Positions 1-9,640 are shown, counted from the stretch's first letter. The stretch: DNA of 64,000 nt from Chitinophaga eiseniae (GCF_012641265.1 NZ_JABAHZ010000006.1:434001-498000), one strand, 5' to 3'. The notes: generated from the sequence alone by a model not told the origin. Program-made: numbers and translations.

Positions 1-383
1 TCTTCCCACCATTCTTCGTAGTAACAATCATCGGAAGAATGGAAGTTCATCACGTTTTCAGTAATGAGTATAAACTTGGTTATCCCTTGTGCAATAAGCG
101 TATCAATAATATTGCGCTTCATGGTCATAATATCATTGTCTACCGCATCATTCCATTCTCCCAATAATTCTATGATGGTAAAATTGAACTGGTAATCGGT
201 AAACAGGATTTTCATATAGAGATTCCGGGAGCCAAATTCATCCCATTGCGGGTGTATATAATAATTATATACTGCATTGGAATATTCAAACTCGCTATAC
301 TCCCGCCCATAGAAAGGCGAATACTCATCTTCTTCCGCGGTGTACAAATGCCGCCAATTATAGTATGGTTCTATGTCGTGCAT
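1..383 (-). CDS. Unknown conserved-looking protein, 3' part beyond window
   Basis: A reading frame open from an ATG at 383 to the left edge (about 127 codons visible), so its C-terminus is missing. It begins MHDIEPYYNWRHLYTAEEDE and is very rich in Tyr, Asp and Glu (for example DDCYYEEWWE near the edge). No signal peptide or membrane segment is visible, which suggests a cytoplasmic protein. It lies 22 bases after the murQ stop on the same strand, so it is probably the third gene of the nagK-murQ operon. I do not recognise the family and propose no function. Codon usage resembles the neighbours, and no stop interrupts the frame over its whole visible length, which supports a real gene. Confidence 0.75.
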   Translation of the reverse strand, partial: MHDIEPYYNWRHLYTAEEDEYSPFYGREYSEFEYSNAVYNYYIHPQWDEFGSRNLYMKILFTDYQFNFTIIELLGEWNDAVDNDIMTMKRNIIDTLIAQGITKFILITENVMNFHSSDDCYYEEWWE

Positions 384-405
384 ACCTGGGTTATCTGTAT
401 AAAGG

Positions 406-1224
406 TCATTTTTTCACAAAATCATCTACTGCTTTTTTCACGCTGCCAGCCTTGAGTAACAGCTCCTGGGCCTGGTTATAGTCGGTGAGTGATAGCTGTT
501 CCATCAGCATTTTTACGCCACGGTCTACCAGCTTTTCGTTGCTGAGCTGCATATTCACCATCTTGTTATCTTCAACCCTGCCCAATTGTATCATCACGGC
601 AGTAGAAATCATATTCAATACCAGTTTTTGCGCCGTACCGCTTTTCAGGCGGGTACTACCGGTTACAAACTCAGGGCCCACCACTACTTCCACCGGGAAG
701 TCTGCTGCCGCTGAAACCGGCGTATCGGGGTTACAGCTGATGCTGCCGGTTACAATACCATGGCCGCGGCATTCATCCAGCGCGCCAATCACATAAGGCG
801 TAGTACCACTGGCTGCAATACCTACCACCACATCTTTGTCAGTAATATTATACGCTTGTAAGTCAGCCCAACCCTGCTGCCTGTCGTCTTCTGCAAATTC
901 CACTGCCTTGCGGATGGCACTGTCGCCGCCTGCAATGAGCCCTACTACCAGTCCCTGGGGCACGCCAAAGGTAGGCGGGCATTCCGACGCATCTACTACT
1001 CCCAGGCGGCCGCTGGTACCTGCGCCTAAATAAAACAAACGGCCACCGGCCAGCATTTTATCGGCAATGGCAGTGACCAGCTTTTCAATCTGGGGAATAC
1101 ACTTCTCCACTGCCAACGGAACGGTCTGATCTTCCTTGTTCATATTCACCAGCAATTCGGTCACGCTCATTTTCTCGAGGTGGCGGTAATGGGAAGCCTG
1201 TTCCGTTACTTTAATAAATGACAT
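406..1224 (-). CDS. murQ: N-acetylmuramic acid 6-phosphate etherase
   Basis: Cytoplasmic lyase that cleaves the D-lactyl ether of MurNAc-6-phosphate to give GlcNAc-6-phosphate and D-lactate in cell-wall sugar recycling. The 272-residue protein is a SIS-domain protein with the family signatures GAGTSGRLG (about residues 67-75) and DASECPPTFG (78-87); Glu81 in the second and Glu112 in the AEDD motif match the acid/base residues known in the family. The start at 1224 (MSFIKVTEQ) is preferred to a longer upstream reading frame because homologues begin there and the extension overlaps nagK. It follows the sugar kinase by 19 bases. The length is slightly shorter than the enterobacterial enzyme. Confidence 0.95.
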   Translation of the reverse strand: MSFIKVTEQASHYRHLEKMSVTELLVNMNKEDQTVPLAVEKCIPQIEKLVTAIADKMLAGGRLFYLGAGTSGRLGVVDASECPPTFGVPQGLVVGLIAGGDSAIRKAVEFAEDDRQQGWADLQAYNITDKDVVVGIAASGTTPYVIGALDECRGHGIVTGSISCNPDTPVSAAADFPVEVVVGPEFVTGSTRLKSGTAQKLVLNMISTAVMIQLGRVEDNKMVNMQLSNEKLVDRGVKMLMEQLSLTDYNQAQELLLKAGSVKKAVDDFVKK

Positions 1225-1243
1225 ATTGATAACTTGAAAATGA

Positions 1244-2092
1244 TTAACGATGATACTCCAGCAATCCGTCCATAGGCGTACGCAATACCTTGCCCATGGG
1301 CAATTCATATAGTTCGCATAACTCTGTCAGGATGTCGCGGAAAGTCCAGGCTACCCCACCGGTAAAATGCAGGGAGGTGGTCCAGCTTTCCCGGTATTTA
1401 TAAATATGATTAAAGAAGAAGTCGTTTAAACCATCTTCCAGGATATTTTCAATCATGAAATGCTGGCGGTTTTCCGAGAGAAACGTCGTAAACCCGGCCA
1501 GGTAGCGGTTGGCTAACGGTTTACGATATACGTTTTCCAATATTTCATCTTTATTGGTATTGTATTTATATTCAAAGCGGGCGTGCAGGTCTTCATCAAA
1601 ACTGTTGTAGAGGTAGTACTGCAACACTTTTCTGCCCAGGTAAGCTCCGCTGCCTTCGTCGCCCAGGATGTATCCCAGGCCGGGATTATTCTTTACAATC
1701 TCCTTACCATCATAATAACAGGAATTGGAACCAGTACCCAAAATACTGACTACGCCTTCTTCCCGTCCGCAAAGTGAGCGGGCAGCCCCCATCAGATCGT
1801 GCTGTACCTCTGCTTCGGCCTGTGGCCAAACGGCCCTGATAGCATCGGTGACCAATTGCAGATTCTTTGGCTGGGATAGACCGGTGCCATAAAAATAAAC
1901 GGCTGTTACCTGGCTATTGGCGGGCAATTGCGGCTGCAGCTCTGTTGCCAGGATAGCCCTGATTTGCTCTGCTGACTGAAAATAGGGGCTTACCCCCTGC
2001 GTTTTCAATATAATTGGTTCACCGGCGCCCAAAACGCCCCATTCCGTCTTCGTAGATCCACTATCTGCTATCAGCTTTATTCCAGTGCCCAT
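1244..2092 (-). CDS. BadF/BadG-type N-acetylglucosamine kinase
   Basis: ATP-dependent sugar kinase of the BadF/BadG/BcrA/BcrD (ASKHA) superfamily, 282 residues. The phosphate-1 motif DSGSTKTEW is at residues 10-18, a second nucleotide motif ILGTGSNSC at about 117-125 and the GLGYILGDEGSGA loop at 138-150, all typical of eukaryotic-like GlcNAc kinases found in Bacteroidota. Its position directly before murQ suggests that it phosphorylates amino sugars (GlcNAc or MurNAc) released from the wall, so that MurQ can use the product. Exact substrate cannot be decided from sequence. First gene of the visible operon. Confidence 0.88.
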   Translation of the reverse strand: MGTGIKLIADSGSTKTEWGVLGAGEPIILKTQGVSPYFQSAEQIRAILATELQPQLPANSQVTAVYFYGTGLSQPKNLQLVTDAIRAVWPQAEAEVQHDLMGAARSLCGREEGVVSILGTGSNSCYYDGKEIVKNNPGLGYILGDEGSGAYLGRKVLQYYLYNSFDEDLHARFEYKYNTNKDEILENVYRKPLANRYLAGFTTFLSENRQHFMIENILEDGLNDFFFNHIYKYRESWTTSLHFTGGVAWTFRDILTELCELYELPMGKVLRTPMDGLLEYHR

Positions 2093-2307
2093 ATCTGGTA
2101 ATTTATGAAATTAAAGAATCCTAAAAGTTTGCACCTGATTTATGCTATTTTTGTCACAATTTAAACAAAAGGGCATCATATAAGCAAATAGGCCTTTTAA
2201 GTTTAAATGATGATGATTCATGTGTGCGGCAGGCGGCTTTCCGCCAGGTCTTTACACCACATGTCTAAAGATTGGTCATATAAAATTAGCGGGATAATAA
2301 TCTGATT

Positions 2308-3915
2308 ATGTCTAACAGGAAGTTGAATGTTTTTTTACCTCTGCTCTTTGCGGTTGTACTAGCCCTGGGAATGTTTCTCGGGCATAAAATGCCGGGATCG
2401 AACAATGGAGGAGCCACCGTATTCTTTGCCAAGCCCAGTAAAGGGCCCCTGCAGGAGGTAATGGATCTGATCAAAGCCAAATATGTTGATTCACTCAATA
2501 CCGATGACTTGCAACAGGAAGCTATCGACGGCCTGTTGAGCCACCTCGATCCCCACTCGATTTATATTCCGCCTTCAGAACTGCAACGGGTTAATGAAGA
2601 CATGGAGGGCAATTTCGAAGGCATAGGGGTAGAATTCAACATCACCGCCGATACGGTAAACGTAGTAAGCGTATTGAGTGGTGGTCCTTCTGAAACCGCA
2701 GGCGTACAAACCGGCGATAAGATCCTCAAGGTAAATGACAGCCTGGTAGCGGGTAACAATATTACGCCAGACAGAATCCGCAAGCTCCTGCGCGGACCGG
2801 CCGGTTCCCTGGTAAATACCGTGATCCTGCGCCAGCAAAAGAAAATCCAGGTTCCTATCAAAAGAGGCGTTATTCCTTTATATAGTGTAGACGCCAGTTA
2901 CATGGCGGCTCCGGGTGTGGGCTACATCAAGATCAGTAAGTTTTCCGCCACTACCTACGACGAATTCATGAAAGCGATCCGCGTACTGGATAAACAGGGC
3001 ATGAAAAAACTGATCATCGACCTCCGGCAAAACCCGGGCGGTTACCTGGATGCAGCTACCCGCATTGCCGATGAGTTACTGGGAGATGATAAACTCATTG
3101 TATACACCAAGGGGAAAGATTTTCCACGTACCGACTATAAAACCAAACGCCCTGGTATGTTTGAAAAAGGCTCCCTGGCTGTGTTAACCGATGAAGGCTC
3201 TGCCTCCGCCAGCGAAATCCTTTCCGGTGCCATACAGGACTGGGACCGTGGCACTATTATCGGTCGCCGCACCTTTGGTAAAGGCCTGGTACAGGAACAA
3301 TATGACCTCGACAACGGCGGCGCCCTGCGCCTTACCGTGGCCCGCTATTATATTCCTTCCGGCAGAAGCATACAAAAACCTTATGGTAAGGGACATGATG
3401 ATTATGATGAAGATATCGCCGAACGTTATCATCATGGAGAACTGGTGAATAAAGACAGTATCAAAATCACAGATACTGTGATATACAAAACGGCAGCCGG
3501 TCGCACAGTATATGGTGGTGGTGGTATTACTCCGGATATCTTTATTCCGTTTGACACCTCCCGCTTTACTCCCACTTTAACGGCTATCTATACCCGTAAC
3601 ACCTTCAGCAATTTTGCTTACCAGTACTACACTTCACATAGAGACGCATTTAAATCTTATAAGAATGCGGAAGATTTCATCAAATCCTACCAACCAGGTG
3701 CCGATTTATTCAATGAGTTCAGGGAATATGCGAAGAAAGACAGCGTTCCGGGTATGGACCATCTCGGCCCCCGCGATGAAAAAGAAATTCACCAGCGATT
3801 AAAAGCCATGCTGGCCCGTCAGCTATACAGAACGGAAGGCTTCTATGAAGCGATCAATGCAGACGATCCGATGATGAAAAAGGCGCTGGAAGTAGTAGAA
3901 AAAGAGAAAGATTAA
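2308..3915 (+). CDS. S41 family C-terminal processing protease with PDZ domain
   Basis: Serine protease of the CtpA/CtpB type (535 residues) anchored by an N-terminal membrane segment (about residues 9-26). A PDZ domain covers roughly 85-165 (GVEFN..GDKILKVND) and the S41 catalytic domain about 190-370. The catalytic Ser is probably Ser300 in GSASASEI and the Lys is Lys325 in FGKGLVQ, the 25-residue spacing normal for the family. It acts in the periplasm on C-terminal ends of substrates. It has a long C-terminal extension (about 400-535) of unassigned role. A strong hairpin terminator follows it. Confidence 0.93.
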   Translation: MSNRKLNVFLPLLFAVVLALGMFLGHKMPGSNNGGATVFFAKPSKGPLQEVMDLIKAKYVDSLNTDDLQQEAIDGLLSHLDPHSIYIPPSELQRVNEDMEGNFEGIGVEFNITADTVNVVSVLSGGPSETAGVQTGDKILKVNDSLVAGNNITPDRIRKLLRGPAGSLVNTVILRQQKKIQVPIKRGVIPLYSVDASYMAAPGVGYIKISKFSATTYDEFMKAIRVLDKQGMKKLIIDLRQNPGGYLDAATRIADELLGDDKLIVYTKGKDFPRTDYKTKRPGMFEKGSLAVLTDEGSASASEILSGAIQDWDRGTIIGRRTFGKGLVQEQYDLDNGGALRLTVARYYIPSGRSIQKPYGKGHDDYDEDIAERYHHGELVNKDSIKITDTVIYKTAAGRTVYGGGGITPDIFIPFDTSRFTPTLTAIYTRNTFSNFAYQYYTSHRDAFKSYKNAEDFIKSYQPGADLFNEFREYAKKDSVPGMDHLGPRDEKEIHQRLKAMLARQLYRTEGFYEAINADDPMMKKALEVVEKEKD

Positions 3916-3931
3916 CCTGGTTCAGAAAGAT

Positions 3932-3973
3932 AAAAAAAGCCCCCGTTCTGTTAATCAGAACGGGGGCTTTTTT
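3932..3973 (+). terminator. Intrinsic terminator after S41 protease
   Basis: Perfect stem AGCCCCCGTTCTG / CAGAACGGGGGCT with loop TTAAT, flanked by A7 on the left and T6 on the right. It can stop transcription in both directions between the convergent protease genes. Confidence 0.92.
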
Positions 3974-4007
3974 ATGCCAGGCCAGCCGGCTACATAATGG
4001 CTACCCG

Positions 4008-4040
4008 GTATAAAAAATAAGCCCGTCCGTAGACGGGCTC
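4008..4040 (-). terminator. Intrinsic terminator of the tail-specific protease gene
   Basis: Stem AGCCCGTC / GACGGGCT with loop CGTA; read on the minus strand it is followed by TATTTTTTAT. It lies about 40 bases after the stop of the minus-strand protease gene. Confidence 0.85.
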
Positions 4041-4078
4041 ACTTTTATGTTGTTTTATACTTACTGTTGAAGGAATGC

Positions 4079-6199
4079 TTACTGATTCTTACGTTGCATT
4101 TTTGGCAGCGATTGTACAATCAGGTCGTTCATTACATTTACTGCTTCATCGAGATAGATATCTTTGGTTCTTACCTTGAGCCAGTCTTTGTTACGGGCTA
4201 TCTTGGAAGAGTCGCTACCAAATTTCTCCATATCAGATTTGATATTGATGATGTTCAGTTCTTTCACTTTATCGTTTACCGCATCGTATTTTTTCAGTGC
4301 GGCAGTGTTAGACTTCTGTTCTGATTTATAGGTCTGCAGATTCAGTGAATAAGTCTCCTGTTTTTCCAGTTTCTTCAGTGTGTTCAGGTTTTCGTTGAGC
4401 AGCTTAAAGGCAGGGCTGGTGGCCATTCTTTTTTCACTGTTTCTTTTCAGAGATTCTGCATTCACCGGGTTGTACCAGGCGTTGAAATTAGCGCGGGGAA
4501 TTTCGTCCCAAACCAGGGCATCAGAATCTTTGCGTTCTGCAATTTCGTAGTAAGGATCTGGTAACACGATATCAGAAGCAACGCCTTTCAGCTGGGTAGA
4601 ACCACCGTTGGCACGGTAGAACTTCTGCTGGGTGAGCTTCAGGGCGCCCAGGCTGCCACCGTCTTTCACCGGATAGAAATCATCCAGGTTGAAGAGGCGC
4701 TGTACGGTGCCCTTACCAAAGGTTTGGGTACTGCCAATGATCACCGCGCGTTTATAGTCCTGCATTGCAGCGGCCATAATTTCGGAGGCAGAGGCGCTGT
4801 ATTCGTTTACCATAATAGCCAGCGGGCCATCGTATTGTACGTTTTTATCGCGGTCGCGCAGTACCACTGCATCACCGCCACGGGAACGCACCTGTACTAC
4901 CGGGCCTTCGGGGATGAAGAGACCGGCCATTTGTACCACGTCCTGTAAAGATCCACCGCCATTGAAACGGAGGTCGAGGATGATACCTTCTACTTTTTCT
5001 GCTTTCAGTTTAGCCACTTCTTTCGCTACGTCATCGGCACTGCGGGCGCCGTTGCGGTCGTTGAAGTCGGCATAGAATTCCGGCAGGTAGATATAACCGA
5101 TTTTATGCTGACCGTTGATGATAGCGGATTTGGCAAAAGTTTCCTCTGTAACAATTTCATCCCGGATGATGGTAATGTCTTTTACGGTACCATCGGCACT
5201 TTTCACAGTGAGTTTTACCGGCGTACCTTTTTTACCGCGGATCAGTTTTACAGCGTCTTCCACAGGATAACCGGTAATGTCTACTGGTTCTGCATTTCCC
5301 TGGGCTACTTTCTGGATCACATCGTTGGCTTTCAGTTGTCCCTGCTTCCAGCTGGGACTACCGGTTACGATGCTTACTACCCTGATTTTATCACCTTCTT
5401 CTTTCAGTTGTGCACCGATACCAAAGAATTTACCGGCCATTTGTTCTTCGAACGCGCGTTTTTCATCGGGCGGGAAGTAGTCGGTATGCGGGTCCATCGT
5501 AGTAGTGATCGCATTTACGTACAGGTTGAAGCGATCGTTATCGTTCTGCCGGGTCTTTAAACGGTCGAAGTAGCGATCATACAGTTGTTTCACTTTTACG
5601 CGTGCTTCTGCTTCCAGTTCTGTATCTGTTTTTACTTTAACGCTGTCTTTCCCTTTATCTTTCTCCCTCATTTCCTGGAGGTCGGTGAGTTTTTCGAGGG
5701 TACGATATTTCAGCACTTTGCGCCAGGCTTCCTTCCGTGCTTTTTCGTCGGCCGGGTAGTCGATTTTATCGGGGTCGAGGGTTACTTTCTCATCCACTGT
5801 AAAATCGAAGGGTTGGGCAAGAATTTCCGGGTAGATAGCGGCTGCTTCTGCCACGCGTTGTTTAATTAATGTATTGATACTGCGGAAACAATCGATGGGG
5901 GCTCCTTTGAGCTCATCGTCGATATGCGTGGATAAGGGCAACAGTTTTTCCACATCTGATTTGAGGAAAAACTTCTTTTCCGTGTCCAGGCTACGCAGGT
6001 ATTTATTAAAAACTTCGGTGGAGAATTTATCATCTATTGCTTTCGGTTGGTAGTGCCCTTCTTTCAGCATCTGGCCTACCAGGTTCATAATCACTTCATA
6101 ACGTCCGGGGGGATCGTCAGTATGTCCGAGCTTATTAAAGGCCAACACCCCTGCGGAGATGCTAAGCAGCACAACCGGTATAATCACTTTCAGTCTCAT
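4079..6199 (-). CDS. Carboxy-terminal processing (tail-specific) protease, Prc/Tsp type
   Basis: Large periplasmic S41 protease of 706 residues with an N-terminal signal peptide or anchor (residues 5-20). It has the long helical N-terminal Tsp domain, then a PDZ domain around residues 245-335 (GIGAQL..VTGSPSWKQGQLKANDVIQKV), the catalytic core with EYSASASEIMAAAMQDYKR followed by TFGKGTVQ, and a C-terminal lysine-rich helical domain. Family members degrade or trim exported proteins from their C-termini. It is the same superfamily as the preceding gene on the opposite strand but a different subfamily (almost 200 residues longer), so the two are not recent duplicates. Confidence 0.94.
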   Translation of the reverse strand: MRLKVIIPVVLLSISAGVLAFNKLGHTDDPPGRYEVIMNLVGQMLKEGHYQPKAIDDKFSTEVFNKYLRSLDTEKKFFLKSDVEKLLPLSTHIDDELKGAPIDCFRSINTLIKQRVAEAAAIYPEILAQPFDFTVDEKVTLDPDKIDYPADEKARKEAWRKVLKYRTLEKLTDLQEMREKDKGKDSVKVKTDTELEAEARVKVKQLYDRYFDRLKTRQNDNDRFNLYVNAITTTMDPHTDYFPPDEKRAFEEQMAGKFFGIGAQLKEEGDKIRVVSIVTGSPSWKQGQLKANDVIQKVAQGNAEPVDITGYPVEDAVKLIRGKKGTPVKLTVKSADGTVKDITIIRDEIVTEETFAKSAIINGQHKIGYIYLPEFYADFNDRNGARSADDVAKEVAKLKAEKVEGIILDLRFNGGGSLQDVVQMAGLFIPEGPVVQVRSRGGDAVVLRDRDKNVQYDGPLAIMVNEYSASASEIMAAAMQDYKRAVIIGSTQTFGKGTVQRLFNLDDFYPVKDGGSLGALKLTQQKFYRANGGSTQLKGVASDIVLPDPYYEIAERKDSDALVWDEIPRANFNAWYNPVNAESLKRNSEKRMATSPAFKLLNENLNTLKKLEKQETYSLNLQTYKSEQKSNTAALKKYDAVNDKVKELNIINIKSDMEKFGSDSSKIARNKDWLKVRTKDIYLDEAVNVMNDLIVQSLPKMQRKNQ

Positions 6200-6407
6200 A
6201 TGTATCTCAATTGAACTTAAATGTTGTCAAATCAAATATAAAATAAAATCACCCTTTGCCTGAGTAATTTATTTCCTTTTAACAAAAAATTGGGCCAAAC
6301 GGGCGCGGGGCCAGATATGCGGCTCTCCGCGGCCTGCTGGTGGCGGGTTTAAACTACGCCTACGCCGGGTATTGAACGATAAAGGTACCTGAAATGTTGG
6401 GCAGTCC

Positions 6408-7637
6408 CTAGGCTTTTACCAACTTATAGATGGCGCCCTGGAAACCATTTCTCCCCGAAATACTGGTCAGCATATACAATTCTCCCTGTTCATCCTCTCC
6501 CCAGCTGAGGATCTGCATATTTTCGGCCGGACGGCCTACCAGGTCGAGGTTAGCACGTTGCCAGCTTTTCCCCTGGGGAACCAATACAAAGGATTTCCCG
6601 TTGTAATCGCCAAAAACGTAGGCTCCTTTCAGTGCCGGGATCATATTGCCCCGGTATACGTAGCCACCGGTGACACTTATCCCCAGATCGTGGCTATATT
6701 CATGAATAGGCGCTATCAGACCGGATTTATTGGCGCCGGCAGGCACCTGGTAATCGTGTAGGCCTTCCATGATGCGCCAGCCATAGTTACCTCCCCGGAT
6801 AATGATGTCCACCTCTTCATACTTATCTTGTCCTACATCTGCAACGAAGAGCATTTTACTTTTCCTGTCGAACGAAAAACGCCAGGGATTGCGTAACCCG
6901 TAGGCCCATATCTCACCCCTGGCGCCCGGATGATTCACAAAAGGGTTATCGGGTGGGACCGCGTAGGGCTTACCATTTACATTAATCCGTAATATCTTTC
7001 CCAGTAAAGTCGACAGGTCCTGGCCATTGCCTGTAGTACCATGCCTATCTCCGCCACCTCCGCCGTCGCCCAGGCCGATATAGAGATAACCATCGGGACC
7101 AAACTGGAGCTGACCACCATTGTGGTTGGATTCCGGTTCATCTATCTCCATCACTATCCGCCGGGAAGCCGGGTCGGCCACATTGGGATTGGTAGCACTG
7201 GCGGTGAATTCCACCAGGCGGCTGGTATGATTATATCCCCTTTTCGCCGACGGCGCACTGTAATACACATAAAACTTATGGTTAGTGCGGAATTCAGGAT
7301 GGAAGGCCATTCCCAGCAGCCCTCTTTCATCATACCCCGGGTTGATATTTACCAGTTCCCGGCTTACATCGAGAAAAGGAGCCGGTAGCAGCTTGTTTTG
7401 CTGTACAATCCACACTTTTCCTTCTTTCTGACAAAAGAATAGCCTTCCAGAGCCATCTCCCGGTACTGCCATGTTTACGGGAGATATAAAAGCATCGGTG
7501 ACCAGCTGGAGTTTCGCTTTATATACCGGGGCATCGGTGTGTTTACCCGCCTTTTCGTTGGGGGCGTTGTTTGCGCAAGCCGCCTGGACAAGCAATACCG
7601 GCAATAATGTCCGTAACATCCGGGGAAATAGCTTCAT
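6408..7637 (-). CDS. PQQ-dependent sugar (aldose) dehydrogenase, GSDH family
   Basis: Exported beta-propeller oxidoreductase of the soluble glucose/aldose sugar dehydrogenase family. After a signal peptide (MKLFPRMLRTLLPVLLVQAA, with a Cys that could be lipidated although the lipobox is poor) come typical motifs: HNGGQLQFGPDGYLYIGLGD, LRNPWRFSFD, NYGWRIMEG, and SVTGGYVYRG. The start at 7637 is chosen because it gives a normal signal sequence; the frame is open for 30 more codons upstream. It would oxidise sugars in the periplasm using PQQ, calcium and quinone-linked acceptors. Diverges from the MFS gene. Confidence 0.9.
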   Translation of the reverse strand: MKLFPRMLRTLLPVLLVQAACANNAPNEKAGKHTDAPVYKAKLQLVTDAFISPVNMAVPGDGSGRLFFCQKEGKVWIVQQNKLLPAPFLDVSRELVNINPGYDERGLLGMAFHPEFRTNHKFYVYYSAPSAKRGYNHTSRLVEFTASATNPNVADPASRRIVMEIDEPESNHNGGQLQFGPDGYLYIGLGDGGGGGDRHGTTGNGQDLSTLLGKILRINVNGKPYAVPPDNPFVNHPGARGEIWAYGLRNPWRFSFDRKSKMLFVADVGQDKYEEVDIIIRGGNYGWRIMEGLHDYQVPAGANKSGLIAPIHEYSHDLGISVTGGYVYRGNMIPALKGAYVFGDYNGKSFVLVPQGKSWQRANLDLVGRPAENMQILSWGEDEQGELYMLTSISGRNGFQGAIYKLVKA

Positions 7638-7728
7638 AGCATGCCGTATTAGTGCAGAATAAATATAGTGAAGAAAGCAGAAAGCTTTATGTGTATCTTC
7701 GCAGGCAAAATACGACAGCTTGGACACG

Positions 7729-8976
7729 ATGGCACCGAAAAAGAATGACCCTTACGCATCGTTGCGGTTCCCTGAATTCAATTATTATCTTGTTATCCGC
7801 TTTGCAATTGTATTTGCATTAGCCATGCAATTTGCCATTATAGAGTGGAAAGTATATGAGATTTCCAAAGATCCTTTTTCATTGGGATTGATTGGTTTGT
7901 CGGAAGTGATACCCGCTGTGCTGCTGGCACCTTTTGCCGGTCACCTGGTAGATAAGCGGGAGAAGCGGGGAATGTTGATGAAATGTATCATTGCCTATGT
8001 GTTTATTAGTTCCGGGTTGTTCCTCCTCACCTGGGATCGTGCCGTAGCCGGCATTTCCAAAGAATGGGTACTGAATCTGATTTATGCACTGGTTTTCCTC
8101 GGTGGTATTATCAGGGCTTTTACAAGTCCGGCCAATTTCACTTTACTTTCTTTGCTGGTACCGCGTGAACTATACGCTAATGCTTCTACCTGGAGCAGCT
8201 CGGCCTGGCAGATCGGCGGTGTGCTGGGGCCTGCGCTGGGTGGACTTTTCATACACTGGTTTGGCGTACACTGGTCGATGCTGATCGTCGTTTTCATGTT
8301 GTTTCCGCCTTTATTCAGCATCATAAAAATAGCGCCCAAGCCGGTTTACTACCAGGCCAAGGGCGAGGGTTTCCTGGACGGATTGACGAAGGGAATGCGG
8401 TTCGTGTGGAAAACCAAGGTGGTATTGAATGCCATGGCATTGGACATGTTTGCCGTATTGTTTGGAGGGGCAGTGGCCATGTTGCCGGCATTTGCTACAG
8501 ATGTACTGCATGTAGGTTCTTTCGGGTATGGATTATTGCGTTCGGCGCCGGCCGTAGGTGCGCTGGTGACCATGTTTATCCTGGCACACCGGCCATTGGT
8601 GTATAAGCCGGGTATTAAGCTGCTGGCGGCAGTTTTCGGCTTTGGGCTTACCATCATACTCTTTGGTTTATCGAAAAATTTCTACCTGTCTATATTTGCT
8701 TTGCTGATCAGCGGTTCGCTGGATGGCATCAGTGTCATTATCCGTCAAACGATCCTGCAATTAAAAACGCCGGATGACATGCGTGGGCGGGTGGCCTCCG
8801 TGAGTTCCATGTTTGTGGGCTCCTCGAACGAACTGGGCGCTTTTGAAAGCGGCTTTATGGCCAGAGCTATGGGATTGGTGCCTTCTGTAGTATTTGGGGG
8901 CTGTGTTACACTGGGTGTGGTGCTCACCACTTACGTGATATCGCCGGCTATGCGTAAGCTGGACTTAAAAGCATAA
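7729..8976 (+). CDS. MFS transporter (MFS_3/enterobactin-exporter-like)
   Basis: Integral membrane protein of about 415 residues with around twelve hydrophobic segments. The first loop contains APFAGHLVDKREKRGML, the MFS signature GxxxDRxxRR in variant form, and MRGRVASV occurs in the second half, typical of the MFS_3 group of exporters. Substrate unknown. The ATG at 7729 is used; a TTG at 7720 would add three residues. It is monocistronic, divergent from the sugar dehydrogenase, and ends in a hairpin. Confidence 0.88.
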   Translation: MAPKKNDPYASLRFPEFNYYLVIRFAIVFALAMQFAIIEWKVYEISKDPFSLGLIGLSEVIPAVLLAPFAGHLVDKREKRGMLMKCIIAYVFISSGLFLLTWDRAVAGISKEWVLNLIYALVFLGGIIRAFTSPANFTLLSLLVPRELYANASTWSSSAWQIGGVLGPALGGLFIHWFGVHWSMLIVVFMLFPPLFSIIKIAPKPVYYQAKGEGFLDGLTKGMRFVWKTKVVLNAMALDMFAVLFGGAVAMLPAFATDVLHVGSFGYGLLRSAPAVGALVTMFILAHRPLVYKPGIKLLAAVFGFGLTIILFGLSKNFYLSIFALLISGSLDGISVIIRQTILQLKTPDDMRGRVASVSSMFVGSSNELGAFESGFMARAMGLVPSVVFGGCVTLGVVLTTYVISPAMRKLDLKA

Positions 8977-8980
8977 CAGG

Positions 8981-9013
8981 CAGCTTTCAGTGTATTACTG
9001 AAAGCTGGCATTT
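8981..9013 (+). terminator. Hairpin between convergent MFS and YkgJ genes
   Basis: Stem CAGCTTTCAGT / ACTGAAAGCTG with loop GTATT, followed by GCATTTTAT. A plausible terminator for the MFS gene although the T tract is short. Confidence 0.65.
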
Positions 9014-9507
9014 TATAAATTCATTTTTTCTTTCAACTTTTCCAACACGTAGTAAACGGCCGGGCACACCGTGCTGTTTTCGTAAGTAATTTTAGGACGT
9101 TTGAAGAAGTCATAGCTATCTGTATAGGGATAGTTGCCACAATCGCCGGGGCGTACCTCGTAGATGCTGCAATAGTTATCGGCGCCCAGGAAGGGACAGG
9201 GTGTAAATTTCACCACATAATCTTCATCGCTGTCGATCCGGAGATAAGTATCGATAAATTCGCCTTCTTTCATTCCTAAGTGCTTGGAAATGCGGCGGAT
9301 ATCGGGCCCTTTAAAGCGGGGGCTGATGGTTTTACAGCAGTTGCCGCATTGAAGGCAATCAATTTTACTGAATGCTTCGTCATGCAGTTCGGGGAGCATC
9401 TTCTCTACTCCTTTTCCACGGCGGGTTTGCAGTTTGGCCAGAAACTGTTTATTTACCTTTTGCTTATCCCGGGCTTTCTGTTCCCAGTCTTCTAGTATTT
9501 TGCTCAT
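9013..9507 (-). CDS. YkgJ-family cysteine cluster protein
   Basis: Small cytoplasmic protein (164 residues) of the YkgJ/CxxCxxCC zinc- or iron-chelating family. Cysteines occur as CLQCGNCC, CPFLGADNYCSIYEVRPGDC, and a late CPA, the arrangement that marks the family. Bacterial members have no firmly established role; some act in metal or flagellin-related modification. The start at 9507 (ATG, MSKILEDWEQ) is used rather than a TTG three codons upstream. Single gene between the MFS gene and gcvP. Confidence 0.85.
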   Translation of the reverse strand: MSKILEDWEQKARDKQKVNKQFLAKLQTRRGKGVEKMLPELHDEAFSKIDCLQCGNCCKTISPRFKGPDIRRISKHLGMKEGEFIDTYLRIDSDEDYVVKFTPCPFLGADNYCSIYEVRPGDCGNYPYTDSYDFFKRPKITYENSTVCPAVYYVLEKLKEKMNL

Positions 9508-9608
9508 TTGCCGCAAAGATAAGTAATTAACAGATGGACAAAATTATGACATAGTCTACGTCCGACGGGGTGGCTTTTATCACCGTTTTACCCCGCCCCT
9601 GCTGATTG

Positions 9609-9640
9609 TTTGGCCGTTGTACAAAATCTGCATAGCTTTG
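9609..9640 (+). promoter_or_regulatory. Putative gcvP promoter, TTTG-N20-TAGCTTTG
   Basis: TTTG at 9609-9612 and TAGCTTTG at 9633-9640 are separated by 20 bases and fit the Bacteroidota primary-sigma consensus (TTTG about 20 bases before TAnnTTTG). The ATG of gcvP lies 31 bases further on. Confidence 0.65.

Noticed and set aside
2101..2307. Possible promoter TTTG (2128) with TATTTTTG (2146) for the S41 protease
   Set aside because: Spacing is 14 bases instead of about 20 and the element is 155 bases before the ATG; not reported as a feature.
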